From positions 5,580,001 to 5,644,000 of the forward strand of contig OY755181.1 in NCBI GenBank assembly GCA_963576735.1: a stretch of DNA of 64,000 nt, read 5' to 3'. The notes under the pieces are model-generated. The model had not been told where the DNA came from. It ran no database searches and was given only the letters and a program-made list of their open reading frames with translations. The DNA is from Bedellia somnulentella (lineage: Eukaryota > Arthropoda > Insecta > Lepidoptera > Bedelliidae). Shown in pieces: positions 31,277 to 43,209 of the stretch (within the stretch, counting starts at the first letter, position 1; every line of letters starts with the position of its first letter). A program made the position numbers and the translations under genes.

Positions 31277-34072
31277 ATGCTTAAGCTGGTAAATATTAAT
31301 TTCAATTTACTACTTATTAAAATCCTAGTATTTAAGATATATCAAAGGCTCATTTAATTTTATTACATACATCTTAGAAAGGCATAGGTTTAAATCTTGA
31401 ATCTGTCATACACCAATGTGTCTTCTCTGAAGTCATATGTTTAGTTAATTTATCATGGTTTTAACGATGAGGGAGGAAATTGAGAGGAAATCCACATGGT
31501 CAAGTTGTACTTAGTCATGTGACAGTGTATTTGTACGAAAACAGCGATAGGCCCCTATCACGAGAGTACACTGTCTAAGCAAAACGTGGATACTCTCAAC
31601 ACGAGGTGACGTTAATGTCACGTGATGATCCGAAGTCTTCATACCTCTGCCACTTTGAGTTGAGTACTTATAGCAGTATATTGAGGTGGTTCGGGTGACA
31701 GAAATATATAGAGCCGAAGTATATTGTTAGTAGAAGACGGTTTATGATTACCACCTTTTCCCAAACTTTCAAAAGTGGCTGAGGAATTTCTCATTTCAAA
31801 GCTCTGGCTTCCCCGTTAAAGGATTTATAGTCGTGAGTATAGGTATGTATTGTATGTAGAAGACGGTCACGTAAGACGATTGAAAACCAGATTCAAAGTT
31901 AAAGAATAAAGCGCATATAACTGAATAATGATTAATGCAACCTAATTGGGAATCATTACAAGTTTGTAACGATCGCATAAAGTATCTCTGCCTAACCGAA
32001 TGGGAACTAATGCCGTAGAAAATGCTACGTACGTAAGTTTTTATCCTAAATAGCTCCATCTTCCGTAAAAGTAATAAAATTTCTACCACCCTCATAAAGT
32101 AAATTGTCTCATCGATCGTTAAATTCTACAATATTTTTGTACACACTTACTTACTTTACTGCGACTGCAATGAAGTTTCGTCTCATCATATTTCTTGGTA
32201 ACCAAAACTGCTACATTATTGAATAAATAAAGCTGAATGCCTCGCTAATGTGTTTTCGCGATAATGAAAATGTCAATTCGAATTGCAACAGAATTTCGTT
32301 TGTATTATAAAATGACACCTTCAATACATTATTTTGAAGGTAAAGGTTGTTAAACTCTGCTTTTGTTTTAATATGTCACTAAAACGTTCACGCTTTATTT
32401 CCCCGAAGGGGTTTACAGAGGTATTTTTGAACATCACGTGTCACATGTCTCAGTAAAACTTAGCCATGTGGGTTCACGATGTTTTTCCTCACCGTTAAAA
32501 ACCACGATAAGTCAACCACACATATGACTATAGAAAAGACTAATTGGGGTAGGAATGACCCAGGATGGCAAAGGCGTTGTTCTACCCATTAAGTTATATC
32601 GGTTTGTAATAGGGTTCAACATGTACATGCTTACATGTTGTATTTATACATATTATGTACTGAACTATCATATTTTAACTGTCTTAATACAGTTATTTGG
32701 TAAATCCCTTAAAATATAAAGCAATAGTAAATTCAAACAATTTATTAACTCGCAAAGGTGACTCTGAAATATTGTCACAGAAACAGTTTCGAAAACCAAA
32801 GGCTTTTTCAATTTCACCTCAACTTAGTTTCAAATTGTCTGAGCGTAATTTCTTGTTTGCTGACGAAACTAGATAAGTTAACTATACTAAGTTGTCAATC
32901 GCACGAATCCTTTAACAGTCTCGAGTGGCCAAAAAGACAAATAAAGATTTTTAGTTTGGAATACAAGTCAATTGAAAGGCGTTTGTTTACGACCAACTGA
33001 GCAAATGAGCCCTAATCATGAACAAATACTCGACCAACTAAGAATTAAACTCATACATATATACATACTCTAGATATATTTTTAACTTAATCGTATAGAG
33101 TTCAGATTTCTCTGACAATGTCACTTGATGTTCAGAAGTATTAGTACCTCTGTAAACACCTTCGGGGATATACGGCGTGATCGTTGGAGTTTGAGTTCAC
33201 ATTTTGGGATAATTTTAGATCAAATATTAGTACCAAAAAACGCTTGTTAAAAGTTTTGAGTTATACACTGTTATTAAATGTATATATATATACTCTTCAG
33301 GCATATTTTGAACACTAGCACTTTACTAATAAATAAAGAATAAATAAAGGAAAGAAAAATTTCGACACAGGCGGGAATCGAACCCACGACCTCGGGTATA
33401 CGCCCCCGTCGCTCTGCCAATTGAGCTACCGTGTCAATGGCTGCCAGCGCGAAAATCTTCTATTCTTTGTTTTTTTAACACTTTTAAGTAGTGTTTGCGT
33501 TCCCTACCTCCGAATTTATTACAAATTCGGAAGGCCACTTGTCTACCTTTTCAGATAGATTGCAAATGTTGAGAACGCCTAACTATCACATAATTTGAAT
33601 GATTGTTTCGAGGTCGCGGGTTCGATTCCCGCCTGTGTCAAAATTTTTCTTTCCTTTATTTATTAGTAATAATCCCCACATGAGATTTTCATGAACAAAA
33701 TCATTCAAACTAGCACTTTATCCTATCAAAAAGGCCAGTCGTACAAATATACTTGTACAACAAGCTTGCTTAAAAATTCATATTTTGTTACAGTTCGTTC
33801 TCCTAGCCTCAGTGGCCGTGGCTTCAGCAGGAGTGATTGCTCCTATTGTACCTGTAGCCCATGTGGCCCATCCAGTAGCTGTCTCCCATTCTAGCTCAGT
33901 AGTCCACCACGTGACTCCTGTGAAACTGGTGGCGCCAGTGGTCCACCACGCGCCAGTGGTTCATGCTGCCCCTCTCGTCCATGCACCGGTCATCCACCCA
34001 GCACCACTTATTCATCATCCAGTGGTGCCAGTCGTACGCCATGCACCGGTGATTGCAGTTCATCATGGATGA
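31277..34072 (+). CDS. Cuticular protein-like gene 5, two exons (31277-31288, 33794-34072)
   Basis: Predicted secreted cuticle structural protein of 96 residues. Exon 1 is M-L-K-L followed by GTAAAT, a weaker donor than in its sisters. Exon 2 starts after TTGTTACAG in phase 0, giving the signal peptide M-L-K-L-F-V-L-L-A-S-V-A-V-A-S-A. The mature chain is Val/His/Pro/Ala-rich: it has A-V-S-H-S-S-S-V-V-H-H in common with gene 2, then H-A-P-V-V-H-A-A-P-L-V repeats, and ends V-I-A-V-H-H-G. ATTAAA at 34122-34127 is a likely poly(A) signal. The 2.5-kb intron carries at least five mobile-element pieces, including a 383-bp retroposon inserted 73 bp upstream of the acceptor's TSD edge. A second frame overlapping the start of exon 2 is a shadow. 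Confidence 0.87.
31385..31675 (+). mobile_element. tRNA-headed SINE in intron 1 of gene 5, diverged
   Basis: CACCAATGTGTCTTCTC...GAGAGGAAATCCACATGG...GATGATCCGAAGTCTTC. Confidence 0.72.
31742..31855 (+). mobile_element. 5'-truncated TATG-tailed retroposon in intron 1 of gene 5
   Basis: Only the last 114 bp of the family is present, yet it is framed by the exact 12-bp duplication GTAGAAGACGGT (31730-31741 and 31856-31867). Truncation at the end away from the TATG tail defines that tail as the 3' end. Confidence 0.88.
32383..32608 (-). mobile_element. tRNA-headed SINE in intron 1 of gene 5, internally deleted
   Basis: CGTTCACGCTTTATTTCCCC...GGGTTCACGATGTTTTTCC...GTTCTACCCATTAAGTTATA. Confidence 0.78.
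33115..33200 (+). mobile_element. tRNA-headed SINE, 3' fragment in intron 1 of gene 5
   Basis: GATGTTCAGAAGTATTAGTA...CTTCGGGGATATACGGCG. A similar 3' scrap lies at 25905-25953. Confidence 0.72.
33326..33708 (-). mobile_element. tRNA-ended retroposon, long copy in intron 1 of gene 5
   Basis: 383 bp bounded by the 12-bp repeat ACTAGCACTTTA (33314-33325 and 33709-33720). It is the same family as 28018-28265, reversed. Here a full tRNA-like block (33366-33436, minus strand) is matched by a second, half tRNA-like block in inverted orientation at 33609-33640. With their flanks the two form an inverted repeat of roughly 60 bp. An internal palindrome CCGAATTT...AAATTCGG lies at about 33510-33532. 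Confidence 0.8.
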
Positions 34073-34299
34073 ATTGGTGGTTTTTTGATGAAATTGTTTT
34101 GAATGATGTTTTAATATTTGGATTAAAGTATTTTATTGTCATTAATGTATTGTTTTTTATTGGAATTCTTACTGTTGCAGCGATTTTATTGCTGTTTTTG
34201 TTTTGTTAAATTAAAACTTATTCTACATATTGTGATATTTTCATATTACATTTTACAAGTCCATTTATTTGGCCATAAATAGGAACTTAGGACGTGACA

Positions 34300-34413
34300 C
34301 TAGAATAGAATAGAAAAACACATGAAACACAACTTATTTACAATAAATAATCAAACAGTTTACAGTGTAGTGCAATTGGCGGTTTTATCGCTAAAAGCGA
34401 TCTCTTCCAGACA
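34300..34413 (-). mobile_element. LINE 3'-end fragment with TATTC tail
   Basis: TAGAATAGAATAG...AATTGGCGGTTTTATCGC then TAAAAGCGATCTCTTCCAG; reversed relative to the other two copies. Confidence 0.7.
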
Positions 34414-34696
34414 ACCTATATGTGTTTGTGTGTAGTTTGGCAAAGTGTAGAGAAATTTATTGCAATTCGCAAAATTTATTTAACTCTGTCCTCGACTGAG
34501 CTATCACTTTCTTTGTGTAACTCGACTAACACGTTACGTGGTCTGTTAATACCGTTCGTAAATCTTTTACAAGGTTTTAACTGGAAATACATATTATAAA
34601 ATTTCCTTCATTTTAGAACAAGTTCTGTATTTGATCCAAATGTCGCCTCGGTACCCGTTCTGTTCTAGCATTATAAAGAAAATATAAAAATATTGA

Positions 34697-34937
34697 GCTG
34701 TGTAGTGTCGGCTTAGAATAGCACTTCCCCATTTCTTCCGTTGGTGTATATAAGAGGCGACTAACGGTATTGGGGCTTTTAAGGGATTTTTGGGCGATGC
34801 GGTTGGAGACCTATCACCAACAACCTTTATTTCAACATCTTTTCCCCACGGCACTTCGAAAGTGGCTGAGTAATTTCTAATTCCCTAGCTCTGGCTACCC
34901 CTTTAAGGGATTTATAGCTGTGAGTATATGTATGTAT
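34697..34937 (+). mobile_element. TATG-tailed retroposon copy
   Basis: Full length, subfamily A, downstream of gene 5. A decayed minus-strand copy follows at about 35005-35145. Confidence 0.85.
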
Positions 34938-35519
34938 TGATAAATGCTAAAAAGTTTGAGGGGTTTGACAGGATCCTACTGGCAAAACACTCGAAGCGAG
35001 AACTGCAGAATTAGAAATTACTATCTCACTTTTAGAAGCTGAGTGGAGAAAAGATGGTAAAATAAAGCATGTATGTGTATGCATAAAGTAATGAATGGAG
35101 CCACATCATTTAAAAAATCACTTAAGAAGCCTTAGAACTAACCATATTATATGAAACCTAAAGGAAGATTCTCCTATTTTATTATTTTTATAAAACTAAT
35201 AATACAAGCAATACTAAGCAATTACTTAATTAAATTGGTAACGGAATTAGCCTGTGCAAGGACAATATCAAGGGTAATAATGTCATTTACGGAACCCTTC
35301 GTGGGCCAAATAGATTAAATCTGTTAATTCCTGATCTTTGGTCCAGCTTATCCCTGATAATTAACCTTGAGATAGTTAAGAGCCTTTTGGGTGCATTAAA
35401 GATATTATCTCCGTTGCCTTCTTTCCTTATTTTGATGTATTCAATGTTTAAAAAACGAGCATTGTAATGGATATAATGAGACAGTTTTCTGTCTTATTTG
35501 CCTATGTAGATGGTATAAT

Positions 35520-35774
35520 TGATTTTCGCCGTGTAGTGTCGGCTTAGAATAACACTACCCCATTTCTATCCGTGGGTGATCGTAAGAGGCGACTAATGGT
35601 ATAAGGGCTTTTTAAGTGATTTTCGGGCGATGTGGTTGGAGATCCGTCACCAAAAACATTTATTATTACTATCTTTTCCCCAATCAACTTCCAAAAGTGG
35701 CTGAGGAATTTCTCATTCCAAAGCTCTGGCTACCCCATCAAGGGATCTATAGCCGTGAGAATATGTATGTATGT
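35520..35774 (+). mobile_element. TATG-tailed retroposon copy
   Basis: Full length, subfamily B, direct repeat ATGGTATAAT at 35510-35519 and 35775-35784. Confidence 0.86.
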
Positions 35775-36306
35775 ATGGTATAATAAGTACAGTACAATCG
35801 CGGAAGACACATTTAGAATAGGAAATGTGCTAAAAAGTCTGATGTCAAAATTTTAACAAATAAAATGGCATTTTTGATAGGACCGTAGAAAGTAGCGATT
35901 GACAGTCTCCACCTACCCCTATGGGAGCTAATACTATGTGTATATTTACAATCAGTCTTCACGTCTAGTGTAAGTAGTAGTTCTGGTTTAGTGCGATCAA
36001 TACCCAATGCTATGGCAATTAAGCTTACTGCGTTTTCGTCGATAGAATATTCATGTATCGATTATTGCCTATATCCTTGTAAATGAACGTAGAGCTGTAA
36101 CTTTTAATTTGTAACTGACGGTGCACGACATTCAAATCGAATCATTTATAGTGGAACAAATTAGTCGGAACAATAATGTAATTCATTCATTTTGCATAAA
36201 TTCGATAGCAGGCATTAATCTGAAAACAATCCGATTAGCACAATTTTTAAATAAAGAGTTATATACATAAGAGTGCAAAAAATAACATAAGAATCATTTA
36301 TGATCG

Positions 36307-36512
36307 ATGCTGTCGGTTCAGAATAAAACCGCACCATCTCTTACAGTGAGTATTGTGTGAAGTGAGCAAAGGTGAGTGAGCCACACAAACAATCTTTTAT
36401 AATATTATCTTTCCTAACTCAAGTTCTACAAGTGGCTGAAGAATTGAATACTTCAAAGCTGTGCTTACATCAGGTTGGAATAAATATCCGTGATTAAAGG
36501 TAGGAAGGTACA
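36307..36512 (+). mobile_element. TATG-tailed retroposon, decayed
   Basis: TGTCGGTTCAGAATAAAACC...TATCTTTCCTAACTCAAG...CAAGTGGCTGAAG...ATATCCGTGA: the family in order but heavily diverged. Confidence 0.6.
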
Positions 36513-36520
36513 ACAATTTA

Positions 36521-36764
36521 CATACATACATACACTCACGCCTATAAATCCCTAGAAAGGGTAGCCAGAGCTAACGAATCAGAAATCCCTCAGCCACTTT
36601 TGGAAGTTGCGTGGGGAAAAGTTGGTAAAATTAAGGTTGTTGGTGATGGGTCTCCAACCGCATCGCCCAAAATCCCTTAAAAAGCCCTAATATCGTTAGT
36701 CGCCTCTTACGTACACCCACCGGAAGAAAAGGGGTAGTGCTATTCTAAGCCGACAATACACAGC
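36521..36764 (-). mobile_element. TATG-tailed retroposon copy
   Basis: Full length, subfamily A, inserted directly beside the decayed copy. Confidence 0.85.
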
Positions 36765-37379
36765 AAAACACAAAACAAAACACAGTATAACAACTTTTTC
36801 AGTAAATATGAACCTAAATATAAGATTTCATAATAAACCTTTACTTAAACCGCTAAACATTAAGACGGCGACCTTAATGAAACTATAAACGCTTCAACTT
36901 CACAGAGCGAAACCAAAGTTTCTAACTTACAATTGTAATTTTGGATGTGAACCTCACGATACGAATATTTAATATCAGTCACATTCAAGAACAGTCAAGA
37001 CCTTGTACCAGTTTTGTAAACGGAATTTCAGAAAAAACATTTTTCGTATTACTACACGCGTCCTTCGGGCTTCTGTATTCGAATCATGTTGCTAAGAAAT
37101 TTAAGCATTTATATGAAATATATTGCGTTCCTTCTTTGTTGATCGCGGATTTTATGATGAAAATTTCTGTGTTATATTAAGCACGAACGAAAAAAAATAC
37201 CTACGTGAATAAATCTTTTCACCACTTAGCAGATTCTACGGTATATATTACCGACGTGGTCTACAGTTAAGTGTTCGGCTTCAGTATGGATAGATTACGT
37301 AGTATGGAGATATTGGACTAAATTTCCAGATTTTCCGAATATTAAGAAGATTCCGCGCTTCGGAGAGTACGTTAATCCT

Positions 37380-37490
37380 TACTATAGTCGTTAGTCTGCT
37401 AATCCGCAATCGGCCAGCGTGATGAACTATGGCCGAACACTGTATATAGATTCGAGACCCTTGGTGGGGATATATGTGAGCTGTAAGAAA
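37380..37490 (+). repeat. GCGTGATGAACTATGGCC dispersed repeat
   Basis: Shares CAGCGTGRTRGACTATGGCC and a GTGGGGATAT...GTGAGCTG end with 44690-44780; resembles lepidopteran LINE/SINE 3' ends (...AGCAGTGGG...). Another scrap (ATCCAGCAGTGGGAG) is at 28595-28615. Confidence 0.5.
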
Positions 37491-39284
37491 CTATTGGGCA
37501 GGTTGCAGTTGTCATATTTCCTCTGAAACTACTATCTAGAAAAAATATCATGTACTCGTTACATCAAACGTAATACTAAGCAAACAATACATGTATCGAA
37601 ATAAACTAAATATAATAATTCAAGCGAATGACTCAGTACATAATTAGTTATTAACAAACATTACTGAAACTTACATACAACATAATATCATAGCAATACA
37701 AGTACCTTGAGGCAATGAGTAATACCTATCTGAAAATATTATTTTCATAAAAAAACATTTCGTCTTCATGTTACAACGAGTATAAGATAATTATTGTATA
37801 TTAATTCAATACCGAATGCTCACACCAAAAATATATTACCGATCCTCTCCAATAATAAAAAAATACTGGGCATCTTAAAATCAAATAAATCCTAAAATTT
37901 TGTAAACTATTAGTATGTATATTCAAATAGTAACTGTAATGTAATCAAAATCAAATATTATCATATTGGACTAATAAATGTATCCTGAAATTGATTAGTG
38001 CGCAGGAAGCCCTAAAAAGTTGAATTTCACATTGAGTAAAATATATATATTCATTTAACAAGAAAATATCAAACAGATTTATATCGATCTATCGATTAAG
38101 AAAAAGGGTTCATGTATGCGGGGAACAAAAAAGGGTTTGCTAGTGGTTTGCTAGTATAAAACACTTGAAATCAACTCTACCTACTCTGATAGGCAGAACA
38201 CGAACAATATATCGAGTTAAATATTATTTAGAATTTTACTTTTAATAATTAGATTTAATTACGTCAAGCCCGCGCTACGTGCCAAGGGTAATCAAATACA
38301 GTGATTCAACTTTTCAATAATATCTATATTTTTCTGGTCAAATCATTGTATTGGCCGTAAAATGAGATTCGTGCTTTGAATAAATTATTTCTATTCTGAC
38401 AAGTGTAAATCATTTGGAAATATTTAGAGTTACTCAAGATATTTTTCCTAGTATTGTAATTTCTTAGATTTATTTAAGTTTAGAGTTAATAACATTCACG
38501 TACGTTTGTAAGTAATATAAAATGAATTTAACAACAATAACAGTAAGATATAAATCATTTCGCAGAGATTTTTATTTTGTAAAGTACTATCCTGGTAAAA
38601 ATTTCTCACTCTAGCAATGTTCAAAAAGATGCAAATACGTTTTATAATGTGGAGGTAGTAGTTATGTAAAATGTTTTAATTCCGACTATAATTTAGTCGT
38701 AATCGGCTGCATTTGGCGTGAAAGAGTGATAAAAGATTTCGTCATTGTAGCTCATTTGAGTTCCCACCAAAGGACCATCCATCTAGCCTATCATAGTTTA
38801 TGTGATCTGACCACCATCATAGTTTACCACACCTGGTCTAGGCCAGTTCGGTAGGCTATAACGACTACCAACATTCAAAGTCGCAGACGACAACTTAAGC
38901 CCCTCAAAGTACGAAATAGTTTTGTTATTAAAATCAGAAGAGCAAGCATGAGCGCTATTTTATCGACACGATAACGGTTAGAATGAGACGGCAGTATACG
39001 ATATTAAGTAAGTGCGTAAGAGATGGCTGCTTTATCCCACGCGATAACTTGTTTAAACACCGCTCGTACTAGCCGGGTAGGTGTATTTATAATACAAAAC
39101 ACCAGGTATATCATCTGGCACCGTATATTTATATAAATTTACTAATATTTTTAAACATCAAATGGAATTTTAGACACCTGGTTTTCAGAAAGCCAATTTT
39201 TGGCATCGTTAGTGCAATATCAATCTTCTCTAAGAAAACACTATCACGTATTTAATATTACTTAACTACGCAAGTTACCTCACA
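37491..39284. other. Long unannotated stretch
   Basis: 1.8 kb of AT-rich sequence without recognisable repeats, exons or ORFs; may be receptor-gene intron or 3' flank. Confidence 0.4.
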
Positions 39285-39445
39285 GCCGATGAATGCAATG
39301 CGGTTGCAGATAAATCGCAAACAACCATTATTTTATAATATTTTCTCCAGTCGACTTCCGAAAGTAGCTGAAAAAAAACGAATTCTGAATCACTGAATTA
39401 CTTTTATTGACATGTGTAGCCGTGATGTATGCATATATGTAATCG
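39285..39445 (+). mobile_element. TATG-tailed retroposon, decayed fragment
   Basis: GATGAATGCAATGCGGTTGC...TTTCTCCAGTCGACTTCCG...TAGCCGTGATGTATGC. Confidence 0.5.
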
Positions 39446-39961
39446 TATGTGCAAGAGAAACAAAGAATTACTAAGACAAAGTATTACTGACGTATATTTA
39501 AATGTCATCGAACACAAAATATCATAGTCAATATTTCTGTTAAGGACCCCTAAGCCTCATAATTCTCACCATCTGTTTTCTAAAAGGTTATTGTCCTAAC
39601 GTCTTGTTCTTAATGTTGATGAACTTCAAATGAAGATATAACATTTTTCGTGTCAAAATCAAAATGGCTCTGGCGTTTATTTTGAGCAGATTGCCTGGCT
39701 GTTGTTTTTAACTGAAGTGTACACTTTTACAAAATCAAGGAATAGTCGTGAAGGAATATTTATACATTTATACCTAACAGTCGCAATAAGCAATTTATTG
39801 AGAAAGGTTTCTTTATTATTCGTTTGATTAAAAGTTAGAGGAAAAGTTATAAAACGAATATTATTGAATATAATTAAAGAGAAAAATATTTTGCATTTGC
39901 TTCGTAGCAGTACTGAGTTAATGATTTTCTTTGTTGAACTATCAATCTAATTTCCGTATCA

Positions 39962-40155
39962 GTATCGCCGTATACCTCAGGAGGGTTGGCAGAGGTATTG
40001 ATACTGCTGAAAATCAAGTGAAGTTTTTGGTCACTTGGCTTTCTTAGTACCCACATTTCGCTTTGACGATGCATTCACTTGATAGAGGGCTGTACATATT
40101 GGAGTAGGAACCAGGTCCCAACTTCGGAATTAAACACGCACCTCCGAAATTGGAA
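39962..40155 (-). mobile_element. tRNA-headed SINE, diverged
   Basis: GGGTTGGCAGAGGTATTGAT...GTACCCACATTTCGC; head remnant around 40115-40150. Confidence 0.65.
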
Positions 40156-40399
40156 GTGGAGATTTACTTCCTATATTATTCAGAACCAGACATATTCATT
40201 TCAAGAATATTTACGTTCGTGTATTAGTTTTATCAGACTCTCTCTATATATAATATAAAAAATATAAAGATAAGGGCGACCGATGCTTGATAAATGTCCA
40301 GAAGTCCAGCTTATTTATAAATTTTTTGTCCTTTTGCGTCTCCTTTTAAACTTTATCTAGAAGGATATTCCTACAGTTGTGTCAAATAGCTCGAAAACA

Positions 40400-40500
40400 T
40401 TACACCCCGTGGTTTTTACAACATAACGTAGGGTTTTGGGGCTTTTGAAGTGCAATAGGCTATGTGGTAGGAGACCATAAACATCCAACCATCAAACCAT
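40400..40500 (+). mobile_element. TATG-tailed retroposon, decayed fragment
   Basis: CACCCCGTGGTTTTTACAAC...GGGGCTTTTGAAGTGC...GGCTATGTGGTAGGAGACC. Confidence 0.5.
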
Positions 40501-42586
40501 CCATAATCTAATTGATTCACCTTACTTTTTATCAAGGTTACACTTCAGATGTCCGTCCTACAATACTAGAAACACATTCACATTCCACACCCCATCGAAT
40601 AGGACTAATTATGCCACCAACTCATTTATTTCCCGTATTATTATTTCCTACAATATATTTTTTCCGAAGCCGACATTGTTAATTTATCATTTACTCAATT
40701 TAAGGACTTTTACAAACAGTTGCACTTTTTTCAATCAGCTGATCGACGTCAAATGTTTGAGTCTTATAATTTTCTCATGATATAGTTATTTAAATTATGC
40801 ATTTATTTATTTTAAAGTATATATTTTAAGTACATTTATTCAAAGTTATCTTAAATATTATTAATTTATATACAATTTTTTTTTTATCCATCAATATAAG
40901 TATTGGTCTGGTGGGGTGACAACCTGACGCATATAAATTAGAAATGAATGAAACATGAATGTACACTTATTTTATTTTCAATACTTATTTTAATTTACGA
41001 TTTATTATATCAACTATGTAACTATTGGTAGAAACTTTATAGGTCTAGAACTTCTCTGTATTTTTCTGTTACTTGAAATATTATGTACCGTTTGTTTCTC
41101 AAATAAATAAATAATTTCATCGTTTGCCCACTCAACTCCCAAAAGTATTACAAAAATAGTCACAGAGAGCTGAGGTCGAGCTAACTATCTTCCCAGTATA
41201 ATTATTTTCATGCCAGGAAAAAAACATCGCAATTAAATGTAGAATTCACACTTCATCCCAATTTAATATTATGCTGTTATGTTAACATATGGCAAAGTTT
41301 TTCTTTACCAAATAATCATATGTACAAATCTATTATAAACAAATAATTTGAAAACTTCAAAGTTATTTGACATTTCAAGTACGTCGTTAAACTTTCGTCC
41401 CGCTCTTGAAAAGTTTTATTAATATACCCGCAAGTTGTCACAATGGAATGCAAGTTACGGAATGGAGCCTACACAATAGGCCAACTCAGATCAGGCCAAG
41501 GACACGGTTAGGCCTTATTCCTTATTTTGAATATAGCCTCCGTTACCAGGTTGGTTTCTATTGCATAGTCACCTTGACTTTACTGCTGCATAGAAAGTGG
41601 AATATTATACAGTCGATATTTCCCTGTAGGATTTTGAAAGGATTAAATTTATGTATGTGTTTCCAGATTCAGAAAAACAAAATGAGATAGCTTCAGTTTA
41701 TGAAAAAAAACAGAACCACTTTTTTCTATTATGTTATGGGTTATTGGGTTATCACAAATATTTAGGATCAATAAATTTTCAGTTTTATCATTGGGTTTGA
41801 ATCTTTAATTCCTATCTTCAAGTAATATACGATCATAGTTGATAAAAAAATAATTGTAAGGTATCAAAAAGCCTATCAAGAAGATTTAATACAGGGTGTA
41901 CCAGGACGCAACGTCAAGCCGTAGCCGGGTAGGCCACATTATACCAGTTATTAGAAAAATAATAACAAAAAACTATGTCTTATATTTTGAAAATTATGAC
42001 CATCGAAAAAAAAAACGGAAAAACTTACACCCTGTGATGCGTTTTTCCTTCCCATTTATACAATTTCCACTTTTTTATTGTTTTTGTTTTATTTCGTAAC
42101 CCTGAGTAATGCTCCTGTAGCAAGTAGTCTAAAACTTTTACTCAATTGCTCTAACTTTGAAAGAAAATGACAAATCATTCCCAGATCAAGAGAGAAATTT
42201 ACTTTCTCATTCAATTTCAACTCACTTTATATCAAGTAAGTAATACATGTATAAGGGCTAGTAACTTGTGGAGTTTATAAAGTATGTCACAGAATTGCCT
42301 GGTAACAAGTTTTCTAGGAAATAATTAGTCAGTCGTATAAAAGTTAGTTGCAATCCAAAGTTGCGCGGCTATGATACTGTTGGTCTGCAACTCTGCAATC
42401 TACTATTTTCTAACTTAAGACCAAAAATATTAGTGACTAGAAATATTTTAATGTCTCATTTTTTTTAAGTATTATTAAATCAGGAATAACTTAATACTCG
42501 GATGGAGGAGTAAATGTTTTTGCACACTTATTGTTAAAGTGAAGGAAAACCTCACCATTTTTTTGTATTATTAAATTATAAATACG
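40501..42586. other. Long unannotated stretch
   Basis: 2.1 kb, AT-rich. The open frame at 41406-41690 shows no motif. A TATAAAAG at 42336 is discussed among rejected items. Confidence 0.4.
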
Positions 42587-42831
42587 TACATACATACATA
42601 TACTCACGGCTATAATTCCCTAGAAGAGGTAGCCAGAGCAAAGGAATTATAAATTCCTCAGCCACTTTTGGAAGTTGAGTGGGGAAAAGGCGGTAAAATA
42701 AAGGTTTTTGGTGATGGGTCTCCAACCGCATCGCCCAAAAATCCAATAAAAAGCCCCGATACCCTTAGTCACCTCTTACGACACCCGTGAGCAGAAAGGG
42801 GTAGCGACATTCTAAGCCGGCACTACACGGC
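42587..42831 (-). mobile_element. TATG-tailed retroposon copy
   Basis: Full length, subfamily C, 379 bp from the receptor exon. Confidence 0.86.
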
Positions 42832-43209
42832 AAGATGTAAAATACATTAAATCAATGAGAAAGGCTCTATGCGCACTGCTATGTAATTGACACATGCATA
42901 TATATTTAAACAATTTGTTTATTGTCAAGGTCTGTAGTCATGTGGTGGTCATATTGAGAATAAACCAATATTTTATAACGATATTTATATTTATATATAG
43001 TATTTTATAATATTAATAATATTTTCTATAGTTTTACTGTTGTTTTCAATATACTTATGAAGGACATTTAGTCATAATAAAAAAATAAACATGAAGGATG
43101 ATAATAATTTCTATGTTAATACTGTATTGTATTCTCTATGCAGCGAACGAACGTAGAAGACACAACTAAACTTAAATGGAAAGTAAAGTTTATTTTTAAT
43201 TTATCTTAC

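Noticed and set aside
33366..33436. Candidate tRNA gene on the minus strand
   Set aside because: Acceptor ends pair better here, but the anticodon loop would need 8 nt and the block belongs to the same retroposon family.
33691..33894. Second open frame overlapping exon 2 of gene 5
   Set aside because: Shadow frame; it runs through retroposon sequence and the splice acceptor and lacks a signal peptide.
42336..42384. TATAAAAG followed by ATG-ATA-CTG-TTG and GT, resembling an orphan cuticular first exon
   Set aside because: TATA to ATG is only 35 bp against 61-95 in the real genes, the donor GTCTGC is poor, and no cuticular second exon follows.
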